Assembly: GCF_014196505.1 (NCBI RefSeq)
Contig: NZ_JACIDW010000023.1
Location: forward strand, 1 to 54,688
Direction of reading: 5' to 3'
Source: Rhizobium metallidurans
GTDB taxonomy: Bacteria; Pseudomonadota; Alphaproteobacteria; Rhizobiales; Rhizobiaceae
DNA length: 54,688 nucleotides
Shown in pieces: positions 46,548 through 54,594 of the stretch; within the stretch, counting starts at the first letter, position 1, and every line of letters starts with the position of its first letter. A program made the translations under genes and the position numbers. Under the pieces are notes generated by a model. The model was not told the origin of the DNA. It was given only the letters and a program-made list of their open reading frames with translations, and did no database searches.

Positions 46548-47348
46548 ATGACTGATCAACGCACTTCCCCAAGCCCGAACACTCCTCTCGTGGAACTGAA
46601 GAACATCTCGATCTCGTTTGGCGGCATCCACGCCGTGGACAATGCCTCGATCGATCTCTACCCCGGCGAGGTCGTCGCCCTTCTCGGCCACAACGGCGCG
46701 GGAAAGTCGACGCTCATCAAGATCCTGTCGGGCGCCTACAAGCGCGACAGCGGCGAGATCCTTATCGAGGGCGAACCGGCCGATATCAGGAACCCGCGCG
46801 ACGCCAAGAAATACGGCATCGAGACGATCTACCAGACGCTCGCGGTCGCCGACAACGTGGACGCCGCCGCCAACCTCTATCTCGGCCGCGAGATCCGCAC
46901 CAAGTGGGGCACGCTCGACGACGTCGCCATGGAGGCCTCGGCGCGCGAGGTGATGGGCCGCCTCAACCCCAACTTCCGCCGCTTCAAGGAGCCGGTGAAG
47001 GCGCTCTCGGGCGGCCAGCGGCAATCGGTGGCGATCGCCCGCGCCATCCTCTTCAACGCCCGCATCCTGATCATGGACGAGCCGACGGCGGCGCTCGGTC
47101 CGCAGGAGACGGCGCAGGTCGGCGAGCTGATCAAGCAGCTGAAGAAGGAAGGCATCGGCATCTTCCTGATCAGCCACGACATCCACGACGTCTTCGACCT
47201 CGCCGACCGCGTCTCCGTCATGAAGAACGGCCAGGTCGTCGGCCACGCCCGCACCGAGGACGTGACCAAGGACGAGGTGCTCGGCATGATCATCCTCGGC
47301 AAGGTACCCCCCAAGGCCATCCCCGGCCCCGGCGCCATGCAGGTCTGA
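46548..47348 (+). CDS. xylG: Xylose ABC transporter ATPase XylG, single-domain form
   Basis: 266 residues, only one ABC domain, whereas E. coli XylG has two (about 513). Walker A GHNGAGKSTLIKIL, signature LSGGQRQSVAIARAI, Walker B ILIMDEPTAALGP and the H-loop FLISHDIHDVFDLA are intact. Single-domain ATPases of this kind are usual in the alphaproteobacterial xylFHG type and would work as homodimers. The ATG has agaggagcc ahead, 13 bases after xylH. A terminator follows. Confidence 0.92.
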   Translation: MTDQRTSPSPNTPLVELKNISISFGGIHAVDNASIDLYPGEVVALLGHNGAGKSTLIKILSGAYKRDSGEILIEGEPADIRNPRDAKKYGIETIYQTLAVADNVDAAANLYLGREIRTKWGTLDDVAMEASAREVMGRLNPNFRRFKEPVKALSGGQRQSVAIARAILFNARILIMDEPTAALGPQETAQVGELIKQLKKEGIGIFLISHDIHDVFDLADRVSVMKNGQVVGHARTEDVTKDEVLGMIILGKVPPKAIPGPGAMQV

Positions 47349-47359
47349 TTAAGAAACCG

Positions 47360-47440
47360 AAGTCCGCCGCACCATAGTGCACCGATCCCGGAAAATTGTG
47401 GCCAACTTCCCGGGGTCGGTTCACGGAGTGGCGGACTTTT
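47360..47440 (+). terminator. Large stem terminator after xylG
   Basis: Outer arms aagtccgcc (47360-47368) and ggcggactt (47430-47438) close on an inner stem of accgatcccgg with ccggggtcggt (one G-U pair), followed by ttcatttt. A strong two-part terminator that separates xylFHG from the tRNA gene. Confidence 0.8.
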
Positions 47441-47519
47441 CATTTTGGTGATTGAAGCCAGCCGAAAGCTAGGCTAAGAACCACCCATCGGACAGGCGAT
47501 TCAAACCCGCCTCAGGCAT

Positions 47520-47596
47520 GCACCCGTAGCTCAGCTGGATAGAGTGTTGGATTCCGATTCCAAAGGTCGCAGGTTCGAATCCTGCCGGGTGCGCCA
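47520..47596 (+). tRNA. tRNA-Arg (anticodon CCG), CCA encoded
   Basis: Acceptor arms gcacccg (47520-47526) and cgggtgc (47586-47592) pair fully, followed by g and cca. The D arm is gctc...gagt, the anticodon stem ttgga/tccaa encloses ttccgat, giving anticodon CCG, and the T arm is gcagg-ttcgaat-cctgc. It reads CGG arginine codons. Everything to its right in the window is accessory-looking, and tRNA 3' ends are standard integration targets. Confidence 0.96.
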
Positions 47597-47679
47597 CCGA
47601 ACTTTAGAGCGACACATGAGAGCGGATTAGTTCCGTATTGACCGGACGCTCGATATCACAAGAGCGGACTCTCACCCGT

Positions 47680-47850
47680 GCCATTCCCCGCCGCACGCTT
47701 CCAAATCTTCTGCTTGCCAATATCCCGCTACTAATCTGACCCCTCGTTGGAGTATCCAACAGGTTGCTCGACGACGATACCGTTCCGGAACCATCATTCT
47801 CCACATCAGGACGGGCGCTCGTCCTGCCTCGAAAAATGCAAGGCTCAGAC
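47680..47850 (-). pseudogene. Decayed phage-type integrase fragment
   Basis: On the minus strand a stretch reads ERYRRRATCWILQRGVRLVAGYW, resembling the box around RHTAATWMLQRGV...AGYLGM of tyrosine recombinases, but with missing bases, altered catalytic residues and no continuous frame long enough for an enzyme. It lies 85-250 bases past the tRNA, where an island integrase belongs. The match is weak and by eye, so it is offered as a probable relic. Confidence 0.45.
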
Positions 47851-48229
47851 CGCGTGTGCTGAATGCCGAACACGCTTTGTAACAAGCAGCCGTTCGAAAC
47901 GATGAGCCTGCAAAGGATTCAAACATACCCCGTCAAGTATCTCCAATTTTGCGCGCGGAATGCAAGTATATTGAGCTCGCCGGGTTTGCTTTCGTATTTG
48001 CCATCGCAAGCATAGCTAGGCAAATATCAAAGCTCAGCGAAAATTCAAAGCATAGGTGGGATATACTGACATTTATTACGCCCCGTGATCGCTCGAGGAG
48101 ACCCTCCATGGACTCGCGCGTGCCTCGCAAGGGATTCGGCGACTGCCCCTAAAGGATTTGAATCCTTTATGTCGCGTCGACGAGCCGCTCATTTCCGCTG
48201 GACGATGCCCAGCGTGGCGGCCATGGCCA

Positions 48230-48353
48230 CCCAGATCCAGGGCCGGCCGTTTCGCCGACCGTCGAAAGTCGCTAAGACGATCGTCTTCCCAGCTCCGGAC
48301 GAGGCCTCTTAGATCGTCGGCAGCACGCTCGTCATCGACGGCAGCATGGGCAG
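48230..48353 (+). pseudogene. Remnant of a short-chain dehydrogenase C-terminus
   Basis: The frame reads GRPFRRPSKVAKTIVFPAPDEAS, stop, IVGSTLVIDGSMGS. This is the typical end of classical SDR enzymes (PxxVAKxxxFLASDEASYIxGSTLxVDGGM) with the tyrosine codon after EAS changed to TAG. No N-terminal part is present. It is a decayed fragment inside the island margin. Confidence 0.65.
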
Positions 48354-48454
48354 TCGTAAAGGATTGAGGATCAGAAACCTCGGCGCTCAAGCCGGGCTTG
48401 AATCCTTGAGCCATCGGTGCCATTTCGGATTGCGTCCGAACTTAAGGCCCACCT

Positions 48455-49147
48455 ATGGCAGATCGAAAGCATATCCCGACAGAGTTGAAACTGCGCCTCT
48501 TCTCGGCCGCAGCCGGCCATTGCCAGCGTCCTGACTGCCTCGCTCCCCTCTTCCCCGCGGAAATGGGAGGCGACAAGCATATTGCAGAGATGGCGCATGT
48601 CATTCCGCACGGCGAAGACGGCCCGCGTCGGGAAGAACGTCCAACAGGCAAATTCGAACCGGACACGTTCGAAAATCTCATCCTCCTATGCCCGACCTGC
48701 CGCACGATCATAGACAAGGATCCGGAAGCCTATCCTCGCAACACGTTGCTGGGATGGAAGGCGGAGCATGTTGGGGCGCTCGCGCGCAAGCAGGGCATTA
48801 CAGCCTACGAGGAGCGCAGGCAGGTGCGCGACGCAGTCACCTCAGCCATGAGCGAGAACAAAGCTGTGTGGAAGGAGTTCGCCCCTGTGGATGGCGAGAC
48901 TTTCAAATTAGACCCCGAGTCCGAGACCGCGCAGACGTGGTCCCAGCGAATGAGAAGCGTGATCCTGCCGAACCATTTCCGTATTATCGCGATCATCAAG
49001 GCGAACCTGAATCACGCCAACGACGCGGAAAAGGAGACATTCGCCCGATACCAGGAACACGTAAGAGGTCTTTCCGAACGGCACGTGTGCGACGTCGCTG
49101 GGAGTGGCATCCGGTATCCTGCTGAAATGGATGGGATGTTCGCATGA
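48455..49147 (+). CDS. HNH-endonuclease-like protein, first gene of the putative defence locus
   Basis: 230 residues. An HNH/zinc-ribbon core occupies residues ~20-105: GHCQRPDCLAPL (Cys23, Cys28), EMAHVIPHGEDGPR (His48), ENLILLCPTCRTIIDKDPE (Asn74, Cys79, Cys82) and LLGWKAEH. The last histidine of the common LCxxCHxxID form is Arg83 here, which may weaken metal binding. The C-terminal 120 residues are helical and unrecognised. Such HNH domains act as DNA-cutting effectors in several anti-phage systems. It overlaps the next gene by ATGA. Confidence 0.8.
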   Translation: MADRKHIPTELKLRLFSAAAGHCQRPDCLAPLFPAEMGGDKHIAEMAHVIPHGEDGPRREERPTGKFEPDTFENLILLCPTCRTIIDKDPEAYPRNTLLGWKAEHVGALARKQGITAYEERRQVRDAVTSAMSENKAVWKEFAPVDGETFKLDPESETAQTWSQRMRSVILPNHFRIIAIIKANLNHANDAEKETFARYQEHVRGLSERHVCDVAGSGIRYPAEMDGMFA

Positions 49148-49785
49148 GCTGGCAGGTCGATTACGCAATCAAATCCATTTTGGAAGTTCCTGCCGTGACG
49201 GGGGCGGAGACTATCCGCGGTGACGCCATCAAGATCACGGCCGAGAGACGGCCCGAATCTGTTGCCGTTATTTCAGATGCCGACTTCATCGATGCTGCGG
49301 TGGCGAAAGCCTACCATCAGGAGTATCCCGAGATGGAATTTCTCTGCGGCTACAGAAAAGGTGCCGTTTGGGAAGGCGGCGCCATCAGGTACCTCGAGAG
49401 TCAGAAGATCGGCTGGGGAAACGGCGGAACGCTCACCTCAGCGATTCAGGACGACAACGTAAAGACGGCCAGCCACAAGGAGTTCTTTTTCTCCGATCGG
49501 CTGATCAGGCAGCTCCGATGCGTGACGTCGATCGATCGAGAGTTCGATCGAATCCATAGCGTATCGCTCGTAGACGGGCGGAAACTCCGAATCGGAATGC
49601 TCATGGAATACGAGCCGACGGCCGAGGCGGTTCGGAGCCTATGGGGCCGATTTGGGGCGGTGGACGTCGTATGGAATATCAATCCGAATGGAAAGCCCAC
49701 GCAGAAGGCTATCGAGGCCGGAGACGAGCTGGGCTGCAAGGTGATGAAATGGGACGAACTCAAGGTGCTCCTGAAAGGTCGTTGA
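49144..49785 (+). CDS. Unrecognised 213-residue protein of the putative defence locus
   Basis: No family recognised. The sequence is a mixed alpha/beta protein with the segments VAVISDADFIDAAVAKAYH, PEMEFLCGYRKGAVWEGG, GRKLRIGMLMEYEPTAEA and, near the end, AVDVVWNINPNGKPT followed by AGDELGCKVMKWDEL, the last part reminiscent of a Rossmann-like or nuclease-like strand-helix end. It begins on the ATGA overlapping the HNH gene and ends on TTGA overlapping the nucleotidyltransferase, so the three are made together. It may be a middle component or effector. Confidence 0.65.
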   Translation: MSWQVDYAIKSILEVPAVTGAETIRGDAIKITAERRPESVAVISDADFIDAAVAKAYHQEYPEMEFLCGYRKGAVWEGGAIRYLESQKIGWGNGGTLTSAIQDDNVKTASHKEFFFSDRLIRQLRCVTSIDREFDRIHSVSLVDGRKLRIGMLMEYEPTAEAVRSLWGRFGAVDVVWNINPNGKPTQKAIEAGDELGCKVMKWDELKVLLKGR

Positions 49786-50072
49786 AGACATCCTCCGAAG
49801 TGGCGAGACAGCTCCTTGAAACCTGCCCGTCGCTGTCCGAGTTCGAATCCTTCATGTTCGGTTCTTCGCTCGTGCGTGCCGGGAACGATTTCGACGTCCT
49901 GATCGTCGGCCCCTCCGGCGAGCCGCTGGCGCGGCTGAAGAGCGAGATCGCTCTCGCTGGCAGAGAGCTGCCGCTGGACGTCCTCTACATGCTGCCGGCT
50001 GAAGCCGAGGAGACGGGCTTCGTGTTGAACGAAGGATGCGTGCCGCTCTTCGAAATGGCGCTGCCAGACTAG
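49782..50072 (+). CDS. Minimal nucleotidyltransferase-fold protein
   Basis: 96 residues from a TTG at 49782 that overlaps the preceding stop (TTGA), with aaaggtcg upstream; a GTG at 49797 is possible. The nucleotidyltransferase motif is FMFGSSLVRAGNDFDVLIVG (GS, then D36 and D38), and the third acid is Asp66 in LPLDVLYML. All three carboxylates are present. In conflict systems such proteins act as antitoxin-like modifiers (MNT), signal makers or sensors. It is followed after ~150 bases by the DUF4297-like gene. Confidence 0.7.
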   Translation: MKTSSEVARQLLETCPSLSEFESFMFGSSLVRAGNDFDVLIVGPSGEPLARLKSEIALAGRELPLDVLYMLPAEAEETGFVLNEGCVPLFEMALPD

Positions 50073-50220
50073 GCTCGAGTTTTCCGCGAGGATTCAGACC
50101 GCATACGGGTCTGTGTTGCTTTCGTGGACAGAGCCCGATCTTCGCCCGACGCTATCGTCATCCACTAAGACTTTGCTACTCTTAGCTGCCGCAGAGAGAA
50201 TTGATTCGCGTCGGGACGAG

Positions 50221-51279
50221 ATGGGCGTAGTCGAAAAGATAAAACGAGAGGCAAAACGCGAGGAAGGCGGCGCTGTTCTGACCGAGCGCCTCGACTATCA
50301 GTTTGCCTGGGGCATCCAGCGCATGCTCGCGCTTCACGTCACGGGTCAATCCTATGCTTTCCTGTTCGAATCCCACGACGACATCCTAGAACTTGACCAC
50401 GAGGCGACGCCAAGGAAGATCGTCTTCTACCAGGTAAAGACGCGCAAGAGCGGCAACTGGACTGTCGGCAGGTTCACCGAGCGGAAGAAGGTGAAAGACG
50501 GCGACGGGCTCGGCGCTTCGGTCGCGGGAAAAATGTTCGACAACATCAGGCGTTTCTCGACGTGCATCGACCGGGCGGTGATGGTGACGAACATGCCCAT
50601 GCCAAAACTCAGTTCGGACGTCGGCGAACATTGCCTGACAACGCTCGATAAGGAATCGTGGAAGGAACTCGGCGCCGCGATGAGTGCCGAAGACGCCGCC
50701 TTCGTGGCTGCCACCCACCTGCCGTACTACCATCTGAACTACACTCCGCTCCACTTCGACAATGCGCATCACACCGTCGTCGGACAGGTGGCCGACGTGC
50801 TTTTCAAGCGCACGGGAAGTGAACGCGGCGCGAAGACGTTCTTCGACGCCCTGTCCGGGGAGTGCAGGCGGAAGGCGAAGCCGCAGCCCGCGGTCCGGAC
50901 ATTGACGGAGTTCGACGCCGCGCATGTCCTGAAGAGGTCTGACGTCGAATCCTTCCTCGCCGTCCATGGCGAGTACACGTCGCCGAGCTGGGCGAACGTC
51001 GCTCCCTTTCTCCAGCCGCTGGGATTCGTCAGGGTCACCGCGATCATGAAGGCGTGGGACCGCTATGAGATCGACCGCAGAACGCGCTGGGAAACGTTGC
51101 GCCATGTAGCGCCGAAGATCGCCGCAGCTATTGAACCGATTTTCGATGGGCGCCAAGATTTCATCCTGGCTCTGCAAGAGGCCGTCGTGGAAGTTCAGGA
51201 CGTGGTGCATGCGTGGTCGCCCAGCGCCGACGAGGCCACGATCACCGCCATGATCCTCTACGAGTATCAACGCCAATGA
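50221..51279 (+). CDS. DUF4297-like dsDNA nuclease effector
   Basis: 352 residues from the ATG at 50221 (gggacgag upstream). The N-terminal PD-(D/E)XK nuclease region reads GGAVLTERLDYQFAWGIQRML, FLFESHDDILEL (Glu50, Asp54) and IVFYQVKTRKSGNWT (Gln71-Val-Lys73), the pattern of DUF4297/Cap4-type nucleases found in CBASS, HerA-linked and ABC-three-component systems. The C-terminal ~200 residues are helical and unassigned and could dock the ATPase. Same frame and direction as the ATPase that begins 51 bases after it. Confidence 0.8.
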   Translation: MGVVEKIKREAKREEGGAVLTERLDYQFAWGIQRMLALHVTGQSYAFLFESHDDILELDHEATPRKIVFYQVKTRKSGNWTVGRFTERKKVKDGDGLGASVAGKMFDNIRRFSTCIDRAVMVTNMPMPKLSSDVGEHCLTTLDKESWKELGAAMSAEDAAFVAATHLPYYHLNYTPLHFDNAHHTVVGQVADVLFKRTGSERGAKTFFDALSGECRRKAKPQPAVRTLTEFDAAHVLKRSDVESFLAVHGEYTSPSWANVAPFLQPLGFVRVTAIMKAWDRYEIDRRTRWETLRHVAPKIAAAIEPIFDGRQDFILALQEAVVEVQDVVHAWSPSADEATITAMILYEYQRQ

Positions 51280-51330
51280 ACGAACGCGAACGCTTCGCCC
51301 TTCTCGTCCGAAATCTGAGAAAAGAAAAAG

Positions 51331-53019
51331 ATGAAACGCTTGAGCTTCGAAAGGCTGGAATTGTTGTCGCTGACCGAAAGGAAGGCGCGAACGATAGACT
51401 TCCACCCGAAGCTGACGATCATCCAGGGAATGAACGGGGTCGGTAAGTCCTCGGTCATTAAGAGCCTTTATTGGACGCTCGGTGCGGCTCCTCAGGCGAT
51501 ACATCGCGACTGGGTAGCCGCGAACGTCAAAAGCAGGCTTCATATCCGGATCGACGACGCCTCCTACTCCGTCGTCAGGGATGGCCGTCAACTGGCCATG
51601 TTCGACGCCGAAGGGAAGAAGCTGATTTCCACCAACAGCATCACCCACGAGTTCGGGCCGTTTCTCGCCGACAAGCTCGACTTCGGGCTGACGCTTTTGA
51701 ACAGGAAGAACGAACCGGAGGTGCCTCCCCCGGCATATGCGTTTCTACCGTTCTACATGGACCAGGACGGAGGGTGGGAGCGCCCTCTTTCGTCGTTCGA
51801 CAGGCTGACGCAGTATGCGAACTTCAAACGGGCGATCATCGAATATCATTCGGGCATCAAGCCGAACGAGTTCTACAAGATCTCCGCAGAAAAGACGATC
51901 GCCGCACGCCTGAAGTCCGAGGCTCTATCCGAACGGAACACGGTAGCCGGCGTCGTCGCGAAGCTGGGTCTCGATCCGGTGTTCAAGGGCATCGAACTTT
52001 CCGCCTACGATCACGACGCAGCGGTCGAGGAGCTTCTCGTCCGCCTGACGGATCTTCGCGACAAGCGCCAACGGCGCGCGGCGAAACTCGCCCAGGTCGT
52101 CGACGAGCGGCTCCTTCTCGAGGAACAAATCGAGCTGGCGCGTGCCGCTGCGAGAGAACTCGCCGCCGATGCGAACTGGGCTGCCTCGGATGGACGTGAG
52201 ACGATCGCCTGCCCAACGTGCGGAACCGATCATCGGAACGACTTCAGGCATCGGTTCTCAATCCTTGCGGACCGCGACCAGTGCTTCGAATTCGTGGCGA
52301 GTTCTCTCGACAAGATAGACGATCTCGCGAAGGAGGCGCGCGACGTCGAAAAGGAAATGGCATCGACCGAGCGCATCATCGCAGAGGTTCAGTCGACCCT
52401 GGAATCCGAACGCGAACAGGTGACGCTCAAGGAGGTGATCGAGAACGAAGGCAGGCGACAGGCCATGTCCCTGTTCAACGAACAAATCTCCGAACTCGAC
52501 GAGAAGATCGGCGGCTTCGAGGCGTCCATTGTCGAGATGGAGGCAGCGCTCAAGGAATTCAACAAACGGCAGCACCGTGAACAACGCGAGCGTTTCTATG
52601 CAGACAAGATGCGCAGGTATATCGACAGGCTGAACGTGCTCAATCCAGACTACGACGCTGTTTCCAAGATCACGGGCCGCATAGTCGAGACCGGAAGCGA
52701 GCAGCCTCGCGTTCTGCTGGCGTACGAGCTGGCCTTGCTTGCGACCATTCAAGAGTTTTCGACGGCGTTCGCCGCGCCGATGGTCATCGACAGTCCCAAC
52801 CAGCAGGATCAGGACGACACGAACGCGCGGTCCATGCTCTCGCTGATCATCGATTCCCGCCACCCCCAGGGTCAGACGATCCTGGGCACGGTTTCCATGC
52901 ACGGCATCGATCCGGGAGACGCCAGCGTCATCGAGTTCAACGACAAGCGATCGGTTCTGCAAAGCAGCGAATTCGAATTCGTCTCGGCCTCCTTGAGACC
53001 CGTGCTCGAGACGCTCTGA
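51331..53019 (+). CDS. Rad50/SMC-like ABC ATPase of the putative defence locus
   Basis: 562 residues. Walker A is IIQGMNGVGKSSVIKSL (33-41 core). Two helical coiled-coil arms (about 185-290 and 320-430) flank a hook CPTCGTDH (Cys294, Cys297). The signature region reads GSEQPRVLLAYELALL (~456-470), without a canonical LSGG, and Walker B is APMVIDSPNQQDQDD (482-496). This architecture is that of small SMC-like sensors in ABC-three-component and related defence systems. The ATG at 51331 follows gagaaaagaaaaag. It would sense DNA ends or phage replication and trigger the adjacent nuclease. Confidence 0.85.
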   Translation: MKRLSFERLELLSLTERKARTIDFHPKLTIIQGMNGVGKSSVIKSLYWTLGAAPQAIHRDWVAANVKSRLHIRIDDASYSVVRDGRQLAMFDAEGKKLISTNSITHEFGPFLADKLDFGLTLLNRKNEPEVPPPAYAFLPFYMDQDGGWERPLSSFDRLTQYANFKRAIIEYHSGIKPNEFYKISAEKTIAARLKSEALSERNTVAGVVAKLGLDPVFKGIELSAYDHDAAVEELLVRLTDLRDKRQRRAAKLAQVVDERLLLEEQIELARAAARELAADANWAASDGRETIACPTCGTDHRNDFRHRFSILADRDQCFEFVASSLDKIDDLAKEARDVEKEMASTERIIAEVQSTLESEREQVTLKEVIENEGRRQAMSLFNEQISELDEKIGGFEASIVEMEAALKEFNKRQHREQRERFYADKMRRYIDRLNVLNPDYDAVSKITGRIVETGSEQPRVLLAYELALLATIQEFSTAFAAPMVIDSPNQQDQDDTNARSMLSLIIDSRHPQGQTILGTVSMHGIDPGDASVIEFNDKRSVLQSSEFEFVSASLRPVLETL

Positions 53020-53211
53020 CGTGAGGGGCCTTCCGATCTGCCGTCGTCGGCCGCCTACACCATCCACTTTTGATGCTCGGCGGCTGCCTGAGCGCTCTTC
53101 AAGGCGACATGACGTGAAGCGCGGAACATCGCCGTGCATGCGGATAGATGGCCCTGCTCGATCGCGTTGTGCTACGACTGCCGAATTCCATTTGAAGCGA
53201 GTGAAGATCTG

Positions 53212-53694
53212 ATGCGCCGCCGATACGTTGCCATCCTAGCGGCTCTCCTTTCTGCGGCGACGGCTGCGGCCGCCGACTTCAAACCATACGCGAACGGCCG
53301 CTTTGGATATGCCGCCGACATCCCCAGCGACTTCAAGACGACACTCATGCCGGAAAACGGCGACGGCTTGGGTCTCCAGAGCCCGGACGGTAAGGCGAAG
53401 CTCTCAATCTGGGGGAACTACGTTACCGAGGGCGGCTTTTCCCAGGAAAGCGATCTCCGGAAGAAGTTCACGACCGACGCCGGCTGGCAGTTCACCTACG
53501 AGAAACGCGGAGCGTCATGGGCGAGCTATTCCGGCACGAAGGGCGACCGCATCATCTACATGCGGCAGATCGCGCTATGTGACGGCGCCATGGGGAATTT
53601 CACGTTGGAGTATCCGGCCCGCCAGCAGAAGCGGTATGGCCCGGTGATCGACACGATGGTGAAGACGCTGAAGGCGCCGAAACACTGCGAGTGA
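53212..53694 (+). CDS. Small exported protein of unknown function
   Basis: 160 residues from the ATG at 53212 with gaagatctg ahead. Signal peptide RRYVAILAALLSAATAAAA, mature start near ADFKPYANGRFGYAADIPSDF. The body has the aspect of small periplasmic proteins (FTTDAGWQFTYEKRGASW, LEYPARQQKRYGPVIDTMVKTL). No active site is visible. It separates the ATPase from the convergent nuclease gene, and need not belong to the defence locus. The 190 bases before it hold nothing recognisable. Confidence 0.7.
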   Translation: MRRRYVAILAALLSAATAAAADFKPYANGRFGYAADIPSDFKTTLMPENGDGLGLQSPDGKAKLSIWGNYVTEGGFSQESDLRKKFTTDAGWQFTYEKRGASWASYSGTKGDRIIYMRQIALCDGAMGNFTLEYPARQQKRYGPVIDTMVKTLKAPKHCE

Positions 53695-53715
53695 TTGCGC
53701 TCGCCCCGGCGCCGT

Positions 53716-54582
53716 CTACGGAAAGAGTTCCAGCACCTTGGCGAACGGGTTCTTTCGCTCAGAAGCAGCTCTGGCTTTCTCCCTGATCACAATCGCCGGA
53801 TCCAAGCGCCGATTGAGCGCGATGTAGATATCCTGACCGTCCATCAAGATGATGCGCCTCGAGGTGAACGCAGTTGAGGATGGGGTTGAATAGCCGGCAT
53901 GGCTAACGTGCAGCCCACGGGTCCATATGGTGCGCTCTTCAATCTTTCCCTGAAAGGAATGCAACATCGTGGCATCAGTTTGCGCGCGATGCCATTTTGC
54001 CTCGACAAGGTATGTCGTGCCGTCGTGTTGAAAAGATCCGTCGATCTGTTCACCGATAGTCCTGAAGGACGCACGGGCGTCCAGCCCCCACGTGTCAAGC
54101 CACCGCTTCAGAAAACGCTCGAAGGCGTACCCTCGTTCGTGAGGTCGGTCGGTCATCGCTTCGAGTGCGAGGAATTCGGATTCCAATGCTGCGAGGATAC
54201 CCTCCGCAGGGCGTAGCGGCTGAGTGACTTTGGGCTCCTCGACGACAGCGGCACCGGGCAGCGGCCGGCCGCCCAACCGCTCGATAATCGCGCTGAGTTT
54301 CTTCCGGTTGTCATCGGTGGCATCGTCGGGGCGGTCAGCCTGCAGATATTCCCATAATCCCGCCAGGGCCTTGGCAATTGCCTTCGGCTGAGCCTTCTGC
54401 GTGAAGGCGACGAGACGCTTGCCCTTGGAATTCCCCCGGAAGCCATAGACATCGTCATAAATTTCCACGCCGACCTCGTGCCGAAAGAATTCGGTGAAGG
54501 TCTGGTTCGTGAAGTTGAGAACGTATCCTCCTTGGACGAAAAGATCATCGACGAGCTTGGCTTCTATGGGTCGGAGGGTCAT
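53716..54582 (-). CDS. AbiJ-NTD plus PD-(D/E)XK nuclease, probable defence gene
   Basis: 288 residues. The N-terminus (1-80), with VLNFTNQTFTEFFRHEVGVE and NSKGKRLVAFTQK, resembles the AbiJ N-terminal domain seen in abortive-infection proteins. The C-terminal half is an Mrr/restriction-like nuclease: RGYAFERFLKRWLDTWGL (Glu155), EQIDGSF (Asp181) and TYLVEAKWHRAQTD (Glu194, Lys196). All catalytic residues are present. It faces the exported-protein gene and its start lies twelve bases from the end of an IS3-type element, so its promoter may have been supplied or disrupted by that insertion. Confidence 0.75.
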   Translation of the reverse strand: MTLRPIEAKLVDDLFVQGGYVLNFTNQTFTEFFRHEVGVEIYDDVYGFRGNSKGKRLVAFTQKAQPKAIAKALAGLWEYLQADRPDDATDDNRKKLSAIIERLGGRPLPGAAVVEEPKVTQPLRPAEGILAALESEFLALEAMTDRPHERGYAFERFLKRWLDTWGLDARASFRTIGEQIDGSFQHDGTTYLVEAKWHRAQTDATMLHSFQGKIEERTIWTRGLHVSHAGYSTPSSTAFTSRRIILMDGQDIYIALNRRLDPAIVIREKARAASERKNPFAKVLELFP

Positions 54583-54594
54583 GTGACATCAGTC

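Larger units (their letters stand above)
47597..48454. other. Degenerate island edge without intact genes
   Basis: About 860 bases hold only relics: the integrase-like fragment near 47680-47850 and the short-chain dehydrogenase tail near 48230-48353. Several short near-palindromic pieces with ggatt(c/t)gaatcc or ggattcaaac occur at 47910, 48157 and 48407. No frame has convincing coding character. This is the decayed left margin of the island at the tRNA. Confidence 0.6.

Noticed and set aside
47604..47926. Two minus-strand frames of 80-95 codons just after the tRNA
   Set aside because: Neither has a ribosome site or coherent domain; only a short integrase-like stretch is recognisable, so they are treated as a relic.
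51276..51446. Small frame starting on ATGA at the end of the DUF4297-like gene, a possible middle component
   Set aside because: Two thirds of it overlaps the start of the ATPase in another frame, and the sequence there follows the ATPase codons. The 213- and 96-residue proteins are better candidates for a middle component.
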